Shown: positions 27,002 to 35,827 of the stretch, one piece after another
How the letters are laid out: each line of letters starts with the position of its first letter
How positions within the stretch are numbered: position 1 is the stretch's first letter
From: Neptunomonas japonica DSM 18939
Lineage (GTDB): Bacteria > Pseudomonadota > Gammaproteobacteria > Pseudomonadales > Balneatricaceae
NCBI RefSeq assembly: GCF_000422765.1
Contig: NZ_AUGR01000009.1
Span: 162,710-226,709, forward strand
Reading direction: 5' to 3'
DNA: 64,000 nt
The notes under the pieces: model-generated
What the model saw: the letters and a program-made list of their open reading frames with translations, nothing else
The model's database searches: none
Told to the model about the DNA's origin: nothing
Position numbers and translations under genes: made by a program

Positions 27002-27799
27002 ATGAATATTGATAATCTACAATCTCGCTTTTACTCATTACGCCACAACCGTTTTTTTGAGCTATTTGTTGTTGGTGTCATCTTGTTTTCAGCACTCGTT
27101 ATTGGTGCCAAAACCTATGACATTCCCGATAACATTTTGATGGTTATAGGCTGGCTCGATGTTGGTATTACACTCTTTTTCCTGCTCGAGGTGTCTGTTC
27201 GTTTTATGGGCGAGCCGAAAAAACGGAATTTCTTTAAAAATGCATGGAACGTCTTTGATACCCTCATTGTTATAGTCAGTTTAATACCTGTTGAAGACAG
27301 TGAACTTGCGTTGGTTGGCCGTTTAATACGTATTTTTCGTGTATTGCGGATGGTGTCTATTGTCCCTGAGTTACGTTTATTACTGAACTCTCTTCTTAAA
27401 GCTCTCCCGCAACTGGGCTATGTCATATTGTTGATGTTTATCATCTTCTACATTTATGCGGCTGTTGGAGCATCATTTTTCGCGTCTATCAATGCCACAT
27501 TATGGGGCGACATCTCAATATCTATGCTGACACTGTTTCGAGTCATGACATTTGAGGATTGGACAGATGTTATGTATGAAACGATGGCTGTGTATTCACT
27601 TAGCTGGATTTACTACCTCTCGTTCATATTCCTCACAACCTTTGCTTTTTTAAACATGGTCATTGGTATTGTCGTCAACGTAATGGAAGAAGAGCATGCC
27701 ATTGAAGCAAGGGAGCAAGCATTAGCCGATGGTGAACCAACCATTCAAGATTTATCTAATCAAATAAAAGAACTCAAAGAGATGCTGAAGAACAGATAG
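27002..27799 (+). CDS. Bacterial voltage-gated cation channel (NaChBac/CavAb-like)
   Basis: A 265-residue single-repeat six-helix channel. S4 carries four gating arginines at three-residue steps, R107, R110, R113 and R116 (GRLIRIFRVLRM). S5 and S6 flank a pore with selectivity filter T183-F-E-D-W-T-D189. The C-terminus ends in a coiled coil (IQDLSNQIKELKEMLKN), as in tetrameric BacNav channels. The filter differs from the sodium-type TLESWS by extra acids at the second and fifth positions, the same positions at which aspartates make the engineered CavAb calcium-selective. Ion preference is inferred. The gene stands alone. Confidence 0.9.
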   Translation: MNIDNLQSRFYSLRHNRFFELFVVGVILFSALVIGAKTYDIPDNILMVIGWLDVGITLFFLLEVSVRFMGEPKKRNFFKNAWNVFDTLIVIVSLIPVEDSELALVGRLIRIFRVLRMVSIVPELRLLLNSLLKALPQLGYVILLMFIIFYIYAAVGASFFASINATLWGDISISMLTLFRVMTFEDWTDVMYETMAVYSLSWIYYLSFIFLTTFAFLNMVIGIVVNVMEEEHAIEAREQALADGEPTIQDLSNQIKELKEMLKNR

Positions 27800-27822
27800 C
27801 TTACCGTCAATTACTTTTATCG

Positions 27823-28014
27823 CTAATGCTCTTCAGCTTCACATAGATCATAGTCAGTGAAGATATCCATAGGTATATCGGAGGGCAAGCAGACGATAAC
27901 TTCGCAGGTTTTGCACCATGCGTGGTTGGTATTGTCGCCTAATGAGTCAACAACAGCTGCTTGATCGACAGCTCCCTGCTGTAAAAGCTTACTTTTACAC
28001 GTTAAACAATCCAT
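27823..28014 (-). CDS. Small cysteine-rich protein, unknown
   Basis: The ATG at 28014 follows an AGGGAA ribosome site and gives 63 residues: MDCLTCKSKLLQQGAVDQAA, later WCKTCEVIVCL. Two CxxC pairs separated by about 33 residues suggest a small zinc ribbon or rubredoxin-like knuckle. I do not recognise the family. It is convergent with the channel gene and 90 bp downstream of the GST gene in the same orientation. Confidence 0.6.
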   Translation of the reverse strand: MDCLTCKSKLLQQGAVDQAAVVDSLGDNTNHAWCKTCEVIVCLPSDIPMDIFTDYDLCEAEEH

Positions 28015-28103
28015 ATTAATTCCCTGAAATAACACCGCAATCCTAGCAATACCCTAAGTTTAGCAGGAATATTCTAGCGGTGCTTACCCACCTCCATTCT
28101 TTT

Positions 28104-28745
28104 CTACTCTGCCAGCCACTGTGGATGCTTTTGCATCACTTGAATAAACAAACTTGAGTTAATCATTTTTTCTAACCACGTCTGTAAATGTAGATAAGGT
28201 GTCTGTAAAAACCAGCTACGGTCTACATGTGCGCATTGACGCACAAACGGAAATAGCGCGATATCAGCTAATGTGTAGCGATCTGTTAGTAAGAAACCAT
28301 CATTCGATATAAGTTTTTGTTCTAATATGGCGAACCAGCTTTCACAGTGAGAGCGGTAGAACTCCATCGGATGCTCTAAGTAACGATCTGCATATTTATA
28401 GCGATCTAACCAATATTTAAACTCATCGTCATTTTGCTTTACTAATGCCTGAATTACAGGCACTAACTCACTTGGCAACCAATGATCAGGGTCGCTCTGT
28501 TGCAAAGCCCAATACATGATATCTAGGCTCTCTTCTACGACACGACCATCAGGCAGCTGCAAAACAGGCACGGTTCCTTTTGGTGAAATAGTGAGTAGTG
28601 ATGTGGGTTTGTCTTTTAAAACAACTTCACGTAACTCTACATCAAGATGGCTATTATAAATGGCTAAACGAGCTCGCATGGCATAAGGGCAGCGTCGAAA
28701 AGAATACAAAATAGGAAGTGTTGTTGCATTAGGTGATATTGACAT
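28104..28745 (-). CDS. Glutathione S-transferase family protein (paralogue of the 9132-9818 gene)
   Basis: A 213-residue GST-fold protein with YSFRRCPYAMRARLAIYNS at the thioredoxin-like active site, the cis-proline turn SPKGTVPVLQL, and EESLDIMYWALQQ, followed by the helical domain (YTLADIALFPFVRQCAHV). The CPYAMRARLA motif, the SPKGTVPVL motif, the DIALFPFVRQ-type block and the KHPxW ending are shared with the GST at 9132-9818, so the two are paralogues. It is divergent from the thioesterase gene with about 150 bp between starts. The substrate is unknown. Confidence 0.88.
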   Translation of the reverse strand: MSISPNATTLPILYSFRRCPYAMRARLAIYNSHLDVELREVVLKDKPTSLLTISPKGTVPVLQLPDGRVVEESLDIMYWALQQSDPDHWLPSELVPVIQALVKQNDDEFKYWLDRYKYADRYLEHPMEFYRSHCESWFAILEQKLISNDGFLLTDRYTLADIALFPFVRQCAHVDRSWFLQTPYLHLQTWLEKMINSSLFIQVMQKHPQWLAE

Positions 28746-28896
28746 AAACTCGATTTCATTAATGTTCTACTAACATGCACTAGAAACAGGCGCTCGTTCG
28801 TAGCATTATACGCATCCAATACTTGATATGCGCTATGCTCAAGTTATTAACCCTGTAGTCTTGATGAATCACATCGGCCAGAAAAAGGATTCCGTC

Positions 28897-29376
28897 ATGT
28901 TGACCACCCAGTACCCTCCCGTTCCTGAAAGCTATTGCGATTATAACGGGCACCTTAATGAAGGTTATTATCTCGTTATGCTTTCATTGGCAACTGATAC
29001 CATTTTGGATGCTGCTGGCTTGGATGAAGTGCACAGAGCGAAACACCAATTTAGTGCTTTTACTGTGCAAAACAACTTACGTTATTTTAAAGAAGTTCGC
29101 CAAGGCCAAAAGGTAATTGCTCATTCTCAATTACTATCGAGTGATAGAAAACGCTTACGTATATGGCATGAGTTACGTAATGAAGAAGGTACAGAAACCT
29201 TAGCGGCAATTGAGTGTTTATTAGTGGGTGTTGATATGCAGACCCGACACAGTGCCGCATGGCCTGAGCCAATACGTGTAGCGATACAAGCATTACAAGA
29301 AAGGCATTTTGATATTGAATGGCCCAAAGGTGCTGGTAATTCAATTGCTATGCCTGAACAAGGCTGTTCTGCATAG
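28897..29376 (+). CDS. Hot-dog fold thioesterase, betainyl-CoA thioesterase-like
   Basis: About 159 residues from the ATG at 28897, where an AAAAGGA ribosome site precedes; longer starts at 28828 or 28864 are possible. The hot-dog signature VPESYCDYNGHLNEGYYLVMLSLATD resembles the thioesterase domain often fused to L-carnitine dehydrogenase in marine bacteria. FSAFTVQNNLRYFKEVRQGQKV and RIWHELRN complete the fold. Hydrolysis of betainyl-CoA or a similar acyl-CoA is the likely role, which would connect to carnitine and glycine betaine. No carnitine dehydrogenase gene is adjacent, so the substrate is uncertain. Confidence 0.75.
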   Translation: MLTTQYPPVPESYCDYNGHLNEGYYLVMLSLATDTILDAAGLDEVHRAKHQFSAFTVQNNLRYFKEVRQGQKVIAHSQLLSSDRKRLRIWHELRNEEGTETLAAIECLLVGVDMQTRHSAAWPEPIRVAIQALQERHFDIEWPKGAGNSIAMPEQGCSA

Positions 29377-29396
29377 CAACCCACTTATTAGTCTAG

Positions 29397-29422
29397 ATGG
29401 TCATCATGACACTGATGACCAT
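29397..29422 (+). terminator. Stem-loop between the thioesterase gene and ahpF
   Basis: A perfect 10-bp stem, ATGGTCATCA at 29397-29406 and TGATGACCAT at 29413-29422, has a 6-nt loop and is followed by TTATTTAA. It sits in the 60-bp gap between convergent genes and can act as terminator, probably in both directions. Confidence 0.6.
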
Positions 29423-29436
29423 TTATTTAATGTTAA

Positions 29437-31011
29437 CTATGCTGCTTGGTTTTGTGTTTCAGGTAGTGGCGTTCGGATTAGATAATCAAATGCACTTAGC
29501 GCGGCAGTAGAACCAGCCCCCATCGCAATAATGATTTGCTTGTACGGTACCGTCGTCATATCTCCTGCTGCAAACACACCAGGTATTGATGTTTTACCAC
29601 GGCTGTCAATGATGACCTCACCATGTTCGCTCAGCTCGATATCTCCTTTCAGCCATTCGGTATTAGGCACTAAACCTATCTGGACAAAGATACCCTCCAC
29701 TTCAACATGATGCGACTCATCAGTAGCACGGTCAGTATAGTTAAGACCATCCACGCGAGTACCATCACCTGTCACTTGCGTGGTCATCGCTTCAGTGATG
29801 ATATGGATATTATTCATTGAACGTGCTTTGCGCAGCAGTACATCGTCTGCACGCAATACATCACTGAACTCGAGTACGGTGACGTGCTCAACAATTCCAG
29901 CAAGGTCAATAGCAGCCTCAATGCCGGAATTTCCTCCTCCAATGACTGCTACACGCTTGCCTTTAAACAGAGGTCCATCACAATGCGGGCAGTAAGCAAC
30001 ACCCTTACCGCGATATTCTTGTTCACCTGGCACATTGATTTCACGCCAACGCGCTCCAGTGGCCAAGATTACAGAGCGGCTTTGAAGTGTTGCACCATTT
30101 TCTAAATCAATGCTGACCATTGACCCCTTAGTCACTTTCTTAGCTTTTTGGCTGTCGATTAGATCAACATCATAAGAGAGTACGTGTTGCTCTAAATGAG
30201 CCACCAATTTGGGCCCTTCTGTTTCTTTTACAGAAATGAAGTTTTCTATCGACATAGTGTCCATCACTTGGCCACCAAACCTGTCTGCTACAATCGCTGT
30301 ACGAATACCTTTACGTGCAGCATACACTGCTGCGGCAGCGCCTGCTGGCCCCCCGCCAATAATCAGCACATCGTATGGGTCTCTTTCAGATAGTTGTGCT
30401 GCTTGCTTCTCGCTGGCTCCGCTATCTACTTTATTAAGAATCTCAGTTAATGTCATACGGCCTTGGCCAAAAAGCTGACCGTTTAAATAGACTGAAGGTA
30501 CTGCCATAATGTTGCGCTCGCCCACTTCTTCTTGAAATAGAGCCCCGTCAATCATCGTATGGCGTACATTAGGGTTGAGTGTTGCTATTAGGTTAAGTGC
30601 TTGCACAACATCTGGGCAGTTTTGGCAGGTTAAAGATATGTAGGTCTCAAAATGAAATTCCCCCTGTAATTGTTTCGCTTGTTCTTGTAATGCCGTCTCA
30701 ACTTTAGACGGATGCCCCCCTGCTTGTAATAAGGCAAGTACTAGCGATGTGAACTCATGACCCATGGGTATACCGGCAAATTCTACTCGTGCAGCTTCAC
30801 CCGCTGGAGCTATCGCCATCAGTGGTACTCGCCCACTATTGTTTTCGTTGATATTCAACGAAATTTTTTGAGACATGTCAGCTATTTCTGTTGCTAGCTC
30901 AAATAGTTCTGCAGATTTAGGTGTGCTGTTTACGGACACAGTAATATCAATCGGGTTAACGATGTTCTGTAAGTATGTGTCCAGTTGCTTTTTTAGATTA
31001 GTATCTAACAT
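29437..31011 (-). CDS. ahpF: Alkyl hydroperoxide reductase subunit F
   Basis: AhpF is the NADH-dependent flavoprotein that reduces AhpC. It is 524 residues, matching the family. The N-terminal double thioredoxin-fold domain has the [11 protein letters not shown] dithiol near residue 130, followed by the FAD domain ([19 protein letters not shown]), the redox-active CPHC in [15 protein letters not shown], the NADH domain ([16 protein letters not shown]) and a C-terminal [16 protein letters not shown]. It lies 117 bp after ahpC in the same direction, with alternative hairpins between them that may tune its expression. Confidence 0.95.
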   Translation of the reverse strand: MLDTNLKKQLDTYLQNIVNPIDITVSVNSTPKSAELFELATEIADMSQKISLNINENNSGRVPLMAIAPAGEAARVEFAGIPMGHEFTSLVLALLQAGGHPSKVETALQEQAKQLQGEFHFETYISLTCQNCPDVVQALNLIATLNPNVRHTMIDGALFQEEVGERNIMAVPSVYLNGQLFGQGRMTLTEILNKVDSGASEKQAAQLSERDPYDVLIIGGGPAGAAAAVYAARKGIRTAIVADRFGGQVMDTMSIENFISVKETEGPKLVAHLEQHVLSYDVDLIDSQKAKKVTKGSMVSIDLENGATLQSRSVILATGARWREINVPGEQEYRGKGVAYCPHCDGPLFKGKRVAVIGGGNSGIEAAIDLAGIVEHVTVLEFSDVLRADDVLLRKARSMNNIHIITEAMTTQVTGDGTRVDGLNYTDRATDESHHVEVEGIFVQIGLVPNTEWLKGDIELSEHGEVIIDSRGKTSIPGVFAAGDMTTVPYKQIIIAMGAGSTAALSAFDYLIRTPLPETQNQAA

Positions 31012-31066
31012 AACTGTGTCCTATTGACGCTATTTTAGGGTGTGCCTGTATTGTTAAAAGCCAAGG

Positions 31067-31098
31067 TATTGGCTTCTTCCCACATGAAGAAGCCAATA
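31067..31098 (-). terminator. ahpC-ahpF intercistronic hairpin, possible attenuator
   Basis: On the minus strand a perfect 13-bp stem (TATTGGCTTCTTC with GAAGAAGCCAATA) has a 6-nt loop. Directly after it, TTGGCTTTT can pair instead with AAGCCAA of the second arm, giving a 7-bp hairpin followed by T residues. The two structures are mutually exclusive. An effect on readthrough into ahpF is inferred. Confidence 0.5.
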
Positions 31099-31128
31099 TA
31101 AGCTCATGATAAAAATAGATTTTGTCTT

Positions 31129-31698
31129 TTAGATTTTTCCAACTAGGTCAAGTGAAGGCGCCAGTGTTGCTTCTCCTTCTTTCCATTTAGCAGGACATAC
31201 TTCACCAGGATGCGCGGCAACGTATTGAGCTGCCTTAATTTTGCGTAGTAGCTCGCTTGCATCACGACCTATGCCGCCAGCATTGATTTCAATAATTTGG
31301 ATTTTTCCTTCAGGGTCAATCACAAACGTACCCCGTTCAGCTAAACCTACTTCCTCGATCATTACACCGAAGTTACGAGTAATAGCACCGGTGGGGTCGC
31401 CAATCATTGGATAAGTGATTTTCCCAATGGTTTCTGAAGAGTCATGCCAGGCTTTATGTGTGAAGTGGGTGTCTGTTGAGACAGAGTAAACTTCAACACC
31501 AATTGCTTGCATCTGCTCATAATAATCAGCCAAGTCACCTAGTTCTGTTGGGCATACAAAAGTGAAATCAGCTGGGTAAAAGAAAAAAACATTCCACTTA
31601 CCTTTAATATCAGCATCAGAGACATCGATGAAAGCACCATTGTGGAAGGCGCTCGCTTTGAACGGTTTTACTTCGGTATTAATTAGAGACTGAGACAT
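31129..31698 (-). CDS. ahpC: Alkyl hydroperoxide reductase subunit C (2-Cys peroxiredoxin)
   Basis: A 189-residue typical 2-Cys peroxiredoxin that reduces hydrogen peroxide, organic peroxides and peroxynitrite. The peroxidatic cysteine is C49 in [16 protein letters not shown] and the resolving cysteine is C168 in [10 protein letters not shown]. The [19 protein letters not shown] block is typical of AhpC paired with AhpF. AGGAGAAA is a strong ribosome site. A candidate OxyR site lies about 70-110 bp upstream. ahpF follows. Confidence 0.96.
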   Translation of the reverse strand: MSQSLINTEVKPFKASAFHNGAFIDVSDADIKGKWNVFFFYPADFTFVCPTELGDLADYYEQMQAIGVEVYSVSTDTHFTHKAWHDSSETIGKITYPMIGDPTGAITRNFGVMIEEVGLAERGTFVIDPEGKIQIIEINAGGIGRDASELLRKIKAAQYVAAHPGEVCPAKWKEGEATLAPSLDLVGKI

Positions 31699-31769
31699 CG
31701 TATTTCTCCTTAAGAACTGATGTGTTATTCAACAAGAGAAATAATAAAAAATGATGATAAGGAATAGAA

Positions 31770-31806
31770 ATTGATCGTTACTAAGCGCTCGATAAAGAAT
31801 TCCTAT
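31770..31806. promoter_or_regulatory. Candidate OxyR binding site upstream of ahpC
   Basis: Four tetranucleotides at exact 11-bp steps (ATTG 31770, CTAA 31781, ATAA 31792, CTAT 31803) match the OxyR pattern ATAG-N7-CTAT-N7-ATAG-N7-CTAT at 13 of 16 positions. The inner conserved T and A positions match poorly (1 of 4). The position upstream of a peroxide-inducible gene supports it. oxyR is not in the window. Confidence 0.4.
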
Positions 31807-31910
31807 TGTTAACTAAGAACAATCGCTATTAGTGAGAAGGTGAAGCTTAAATAGCTTTTATAAAGCGGCGTTGCGAATACACAGGGGCTACATAAGCTAA
31901 ATTCCATATA

Positions 31911-31954
31911 TTTATTTACATTTGTGTATTTTAAGATATAAATAAACATATAAT
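31911..31954 (+). promoter_or_regulatory. Candidate promoter and operator of the Xre-RES toxin-antitoxin operon
   Basis: A consensus -10 hexamer TATAAT is at 31949-31954. Just upstream is an inverted repeat TTTATTTA (31911-31918) / TAAATAAA (31939-31946), centres 28 bp apart. Antitoxins of this kind repress their own promoter, so the repeat is a reasonable operator. A good -35 at standard spacing is not visible. Confidence 0.35.
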
Positions 31955-31982
31955 GTATCTGTAAAGACAATAGGGAGCTGCC

Positions 31983-32384
31983 ATGCTAAATCTACCATTA
32001 CCTTCATTTGATAAAGCCGCTGCTGCTACAGGTTTAAAAGCCGCTGTTACCATTTTAGATAAATGGGGCGCTAGTGGGGAGCAAGGAGAGGCTATTTTAC
32101 GCGTCTCTCACAGCACTTATGCTCGCGCTAAAAAGAAAGATGCCATGCAAGCCATCAACCTAGATCGTGACCAGGTTACCCGCATAAGTTTTATTTTAAA
32201 CATTCATGCGGCATTGCGTATTGTGTTTGATAATCCTGAAAACCTTTACGGATTTATGAAGATGATTAACTACAATCCTTTCTTTGCAGGTAGGTCTCCT
32301 CTACAAGTAATGGGAAATGGTGACTTTGTCGCTGTTTACGAAACCTTTCGTAGAATAGACAGTATGCGAGGTAGCCAGTGGTAA
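31983..32384 (+). CDS. Type II antitoxin, Xre/MbcA/ParS toxin-binding family
   Basis: A 133-residue protein. The N-terminal part is an Xre-like helix-turn-helix region (LKAAVTILDKWGASGEQGEAILRVSHSTYARAKK). The C-terminal part is the DUF2384/MbcA-ParS toxin-binding domain (DQVTRISFILNIHAALRIVFDNPENLYGFMK; GRSPLQVMGNGDFVAVYETFRRIDSMRG). The GAGCTG-preceded ATG at 31983 is convincing. It overlaps the RES-domain gene by 7 bp, as in known Xre-RES pairs. It should bind and neutralise the toxin and autoregulate the operon. Confidence 0.9.
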   Translation: MLNLPLPSFDKAAAATGLKAAVTILDKWGASGEQGEAILRVSHSTYARAKKKDAMQAINLDRDQVTRISFILNIHAALRIVFDNPENLYGFMKMINYNPFFAGRSPLQVMGNGDFVAVYETFRRIDSMRGSQW

Positions 32385-33073
32385 ACATTAACGAGCTGCC
32401 TATTTTACCTAGTGAAGAAATTAAAAGTTACCGGTTAATTAATTCTAAGTTCCCTCCTATCAGTTTATTTGATGATGTTGCTGATGCGAGCGAGTTTGAA
32501 AGCCTCTATGCGCTGCAAGCCCTGACTAACCCTCGCCTTAAAAATGAAGTAGGCGACTTGCAGCTGATTCCTCGCACTGAAATCCCGTTTGGCATTCATG
32601 GATGCTCATACGCTACCGCCCCCTTTACTCACGTAAACCCAGAGGGCTCTCGGTTCAGTGATGGCTCATTTGGTGTTCTGTATGTAGCTGATTGCATAGA
32701 AACGGCGATTGCAGAAGTGCAATATCATCAACAAGTCTACTGGAGCAATGTGCCTGAGCTTTCTTATGAACGCTTTGTTTTTCGGGGGCTTATTTGCCAA
32801 TTTAACGAAGTGGGCATAGTGGATGGATTGATTATAGCCCCTACTGATGCTATTTACTCTCCTAAAGATTACACGCAAGCACGCGAGTTAGGGGCAACAA
32901 TTAAAGCAGGAAAACATGATGGTATTCGTTACCATTCAGTACGCCGTAATGGAGCTGCTTGCTGGGGGCTAATGACGCCCTTGCAAGTAAGCTCCATACA
33001 TCAAGCCGCACATTATGAGATGGTATGGAACGGTACAATTACCGGAGTAAGCAAGCTTTCAACGACATTATGA
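32378..33073 (+). CDS. RES-domain toxin
   Basis: A 231-residue RES toxin starting at a GTG that overlaps the antitoxin stop. RES toxins characterised in other bacteria degrade intracellular NAD+ (NADase or NAD+ phosphorylase). Conserved features are R19 in SYRLINSKF, the glycine-rich SRFSDGSFGVLYVADCIETAIAE with its acidic residue, and the serine in IRYHSVRRNGAACWGL. The module is longer than minimal RES domains, with an N-terminal extension. No sign of inactivation is visible. Confidence 0.9.
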   Translation: MVNINELPILPSEEIKSYRLINSKFPPISLFDDVADASEFESLYALQALTNPRLKNEVGDLQLIPRTEIPFGIHGCSYATAPFTHVNPEGSRFSDGSFGVLYVADCIETAIAEVQYHQQVYWSNVPELSYERFVFRGLICQFNEVGIVDGLIIAPTDAIYSPKDYTQARELGATIKAGKHDGIRYHSVRRNGAACWGLMTPLQVSSIHQAAHYEMVWNGTITGVSKLSTTL

Positions 33074-33103
33074 TACATTTTCAAAAGCCATTCTTAGATC
33101 AGA

Positions 33104-34759
33104 TTAACGTTTTTTAGCGCGCGGCATATCGCTATAGTCGGTATCTGTCACTTTAATTTTTTCCATAAGGTTGCGCAATTTATCGCTTAACTTATTCAAA
33201 TCGTTTCCAAACTCTAAGCTACTACTTAGATGCTCGAGCGTATTATTAAACTCAGATTCCATAAGATGAATGCTTTCAGTGACCGAATCAAAATGGTGAT
33301 TCTGCTTCTTAGTTTCTTGTTGTATTTCATTGGACTGGCTGTCTATTTCATTCATGACCAATGTTAATCCCTTGAGCACATCAGCGCTTTTATTTACTTG
33401 AGTAACGCTATATTGGGCTGACGACATACCCTTTTGCATTGTTTCTGATGCCTGCTGAGCACCGCTTTGAATTGACAGGATCATTTTCTGAACTTCAACA
33501 GTAGCATCTTTAGTTCGGGTAGCGAGTGTTCGTACTTCATCAGCTACAACAGCAAACCCCCGACCAGCCTCACCTGCTCTAGCCGCCTCAATCGCTGCAT
33601 TTAAAGCAAGAAGATTAGTTTGTTCAGAAATGGCATTAATAACATCAATAATAGATTCTATCTTTTCACTATCCGTGCGTAATTTAACGATAGACTCAGA
33701 TATGAGGGTAATCTCCAGAGACAGCTGATCCATGCCCTGCATGGTTTGCTGTGCTACTTGTTGACCATCACTTAGTGTTTCAACACTTTCTTTTACTGAA
33801 CTTGATATTCGTTGAATCCGAAGAGTTACTTCTTTCGCTGATTCAGTCGTTTCTTCCATTGAGCTACCGACCTGTAAACTACGCTCACGTTGCTCAGTAG
33901 CTGCTTGCTCAATATTATTATTGGTTTGTGATAGTTCTTTTGCCATAGGTACCAGCCTAACGACAGACTTGGTAACCTGTGAAACTAGATTATCAGTATG
34001 CTCAATGAAAGCATTAAACGCTTGTGCTAACTGAGCTAGCTCATCGTTTCCATTAATAGGTAAACGCTGAGTCAAATCCCCCTCACCGTTCACAAGGTTT
34101 TGCGCCATTTCAACAATACTATGAACCGGCTTAAGGACAAACCGATGGATACCAAACAGCGCGATTAATAGGAAGATTACAAATATACAGAAAAAGAGAA
34201 CATTAACGTCTTGTGCTGACTCTGTGGACTCTAGCTCAATGGCAAACTGCTCATCGGCCTTGTTATTAAGTTGTTTAGATAGTTCAGCAACCTTGCCGAA
34301 AAGAACTGAGGCAGTAACATCAAACTCCCCTTTAATTTCATTACCCGCGTGAGCACCTCCATCAACGTAGGCATGAGCCATTTTCTGTCCAACAGCATAA
34401 TAGTTATCCATAAGAGGCAACAAGGCTAAGTAATCAAAACTGAATTTAGTATCTATTTGCCGTAATGTTTTAACGGATGTTTGAAAAAGTTCAACGCTTT
34501 TAGCGGCTTTATCAAAACCATCATTCAACCCATCCATCCCTCGCGTTGCACTAATATCCGTCAGGCGTTGTTGTACCTGAATAACTGCCAGCTGCATTAC
34601 ATGCAGGTGAGTCATGATTGCGCTCTGCGTATGGGCAAGGTAAACACTCTGCGTATGCACTCTTTCGGCTTGCAAGTGCTGCATAATCCCCTGAAGCAAC
34701 AGAGTCACAGCAAAAAAGCTTACAAATAGGTAAGCTTTGAAACGTATCGTTGAAAACAT
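33104..34759 (-). CDS. Methyl-accepting chemotaxis protein
   Basis: About 551 residues from the ATG at 34759, with an AAAGGA ribosome site; a TTG directly before it is less likely. Topology: membrane helix at about 8-25 ([17 protein letters not shown]), periplasmic helical-bundle sensor to about 185, second helix at about 188-210 ([20 protein letters not shown]), HAMP ([25 protein letters not shown]), then the cytoplasmic signalling hairpin with the conserved tip [23 protein letters not shown]. The ligand is unknown. No che genes are adjacent. The C-terminus has no CheR-binding pentapeptide. Confidence 0.95.
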   Translation of the reverse strand: MFSTIRFKAYLFVSFFAVTLLLQGIMQHLQAERVHTQSVYLAHTQSAIMTHLHVMQLAVIQVQQRLTDISATRGMDGLNDGFDKAAKSVELFQTSVKTLRQIDTKFSFDYLALLPLMDNYYAVGQKMAHAYVDGGAHAGNEIKGEFDVTASVLFGKVAELSKQLNNKADEQFAIELESTESAQDVNVLFFCIFVIFLLIALFGIHRFVLKPVHSIVEMAQNLVNGEGDLTQRLPINGNDELAQLAQAFNAFIEHTDNLVSQVTKSVVRLVPMAKELSQTNNNIEQAATEQRERSLQVGSSMEETTESAKEVTLRIQRISSSVKESVETLSDGQQVAQQTMQGMDQLSLEITLISESIVKLRTDSEKIESIIDVINAISEQTNLLALNAAIEAARAGEAGRGFAVVADEVRTLATRTKDATVEVQKMILSIQSGAQQASETMQKGMSSAQYSVTQVNKSADVLKGLTLVMNEIDSQSNEIQQETKKQNHHFDSVTESIHLMESEFNNTLEHLSSSLEFGNDLNKLSDKLRNLMEKIKVTDTDYSDMPRAKKR

Positions 34760-34913
34760 CAAAAAGTCCTTTTTCTCTTATCTTCAACATTCCTAAGAAA
34801 GGATAAAGCATGAAAAGAGATGTGCTAGAGCTGAAATTTGATTTGTAGTGTAGTACAAGATTTCTAAAAGAAATCAGATGGTTTATTAATATGAAATATA
34901 TTTATTGTTGAAG

Positions 34914-35795
34914 CTAATTAGCAGCTCGTCTTTTATTCAATAAAAGGTATAAGCCACTCATTACTATGACTAATATCCCACAAATAGTAAGGATATCTGG
35001 GCGTTCATCAAAAATTATAATGCCTAGAATCATGGCAAAAATCACTCGTGAGTATCTAAAAGGAGCAACCACCGATATAGAGCCCGACCGCATTGCAACT
35101 GTTAAAGAGTGGTACGCAATAACACCGAAAAGTATTGCGCCTATTATTTGTAAGCCAGAGTCAAAATTTATGCTAAATGGTTTATCAGTGGTTAGTGATA
35201 AACAACAACCTGCCGCTATTAAGACAAGAAAACCATAAAACCCTAATTGAGCATTGGATAGCCTGGGTGATGCGACACGTGTTGCAAGATCACGTCCTGC
35301 AAAACCTAAGGTACTAACAACAGCAAACAGAGAAGCGAAATCAAAGTCATCTAAGCCTGGGCGAACAATCATTATCACACCAATAAAACCGATAAGAATA
35401 GCTATCCAATGTGTCACTGGTATCTTTTCTTTTAAAAAGAGCGAAGCACCTAGCACTACAACCAATGGAGTGGCTTGAAGAATGGCTGAAGCGCTCGATA
35501 AAGGCATCATGACAATGGCTAAGGCAAAAAAACTGCGTCCTATAATTTCGCAAAAAGTACGAACAAGCATTGTACGGCTACGCATTTCTGGTGGAAAAAC
35601 TGCTTCTGCCTTATGCTTCATCAAACAATAGAAAATAAATGAACCTCCTAGGCCAAAAAGTAAAACAGTAAAACCGAGAGGTACAACTTGTGAAGCACTT
35701 TTTATAAACATGTCTTCTATAGAAAAAGCTGCCATAGCAAGAAGCATAAAAACACAACCTCTATAGCTTCTTGATGATGCTAACGTATTCTGCAT
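34914..35795 (-). CDS. DMT-superfamily (EamA) transporter
   Basis: Counting from the ATG at 35795 gives 293 residues with ten hydrophobic helices in two EamA repeats, the expected size; a longer frame from 35882 adds a non-conserved N-terminus. Recognisable segments are YRGCVFMLLAMAAFSIEDMF, PLSSASAILQATPLVVVLGASLFLKE (end of the first repeat) and VAPFRYSRVIFAMILGIIIFDE (second repeat). Family members export amino acids, metabolites or drugs; the substrate cannot be inferred. The ribosome site is weak. The gene abuts the odd gene at 35828. Confidence 0.85.
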   Translation of the reverse strand: MQNTLASSRSYRGCVFMLLAMAAFSIEDMFIKSASQVVPLGFTVLLFGLGGSFIFYCLMKHKAEAVFPPEMRSRTMLVRTFCEIIGRSFFALAIVMMPLSSASAILQATPLVVVLGASLFLKEKIPVTHWIAILIGFIGVIMIVRPGLDDFDFASLFAVVSTLGFAGRDLATRVASPRLSNAQLGFYGFLVLIAAGCCLSLTTDKPFSINFDSGLQIIGAILFGVIAYHSLTVAMRSGSISVVAPFRYSRVIFAMILGIIIFDERPDILTICGILVIVMSGLYLLLNKRRAAN

Positions 35796-35827
35796 AGTAG
35801 TGAGTATCTCGATTTTATCGAATTTGT

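Noticed and set aside
28104..28130. GCCACTG, resembling the core of a B12-box
   Set aside because: It lies inside the GST coding sequence, with no riboswitch scaffold around it and no cobalamin gene downstream.
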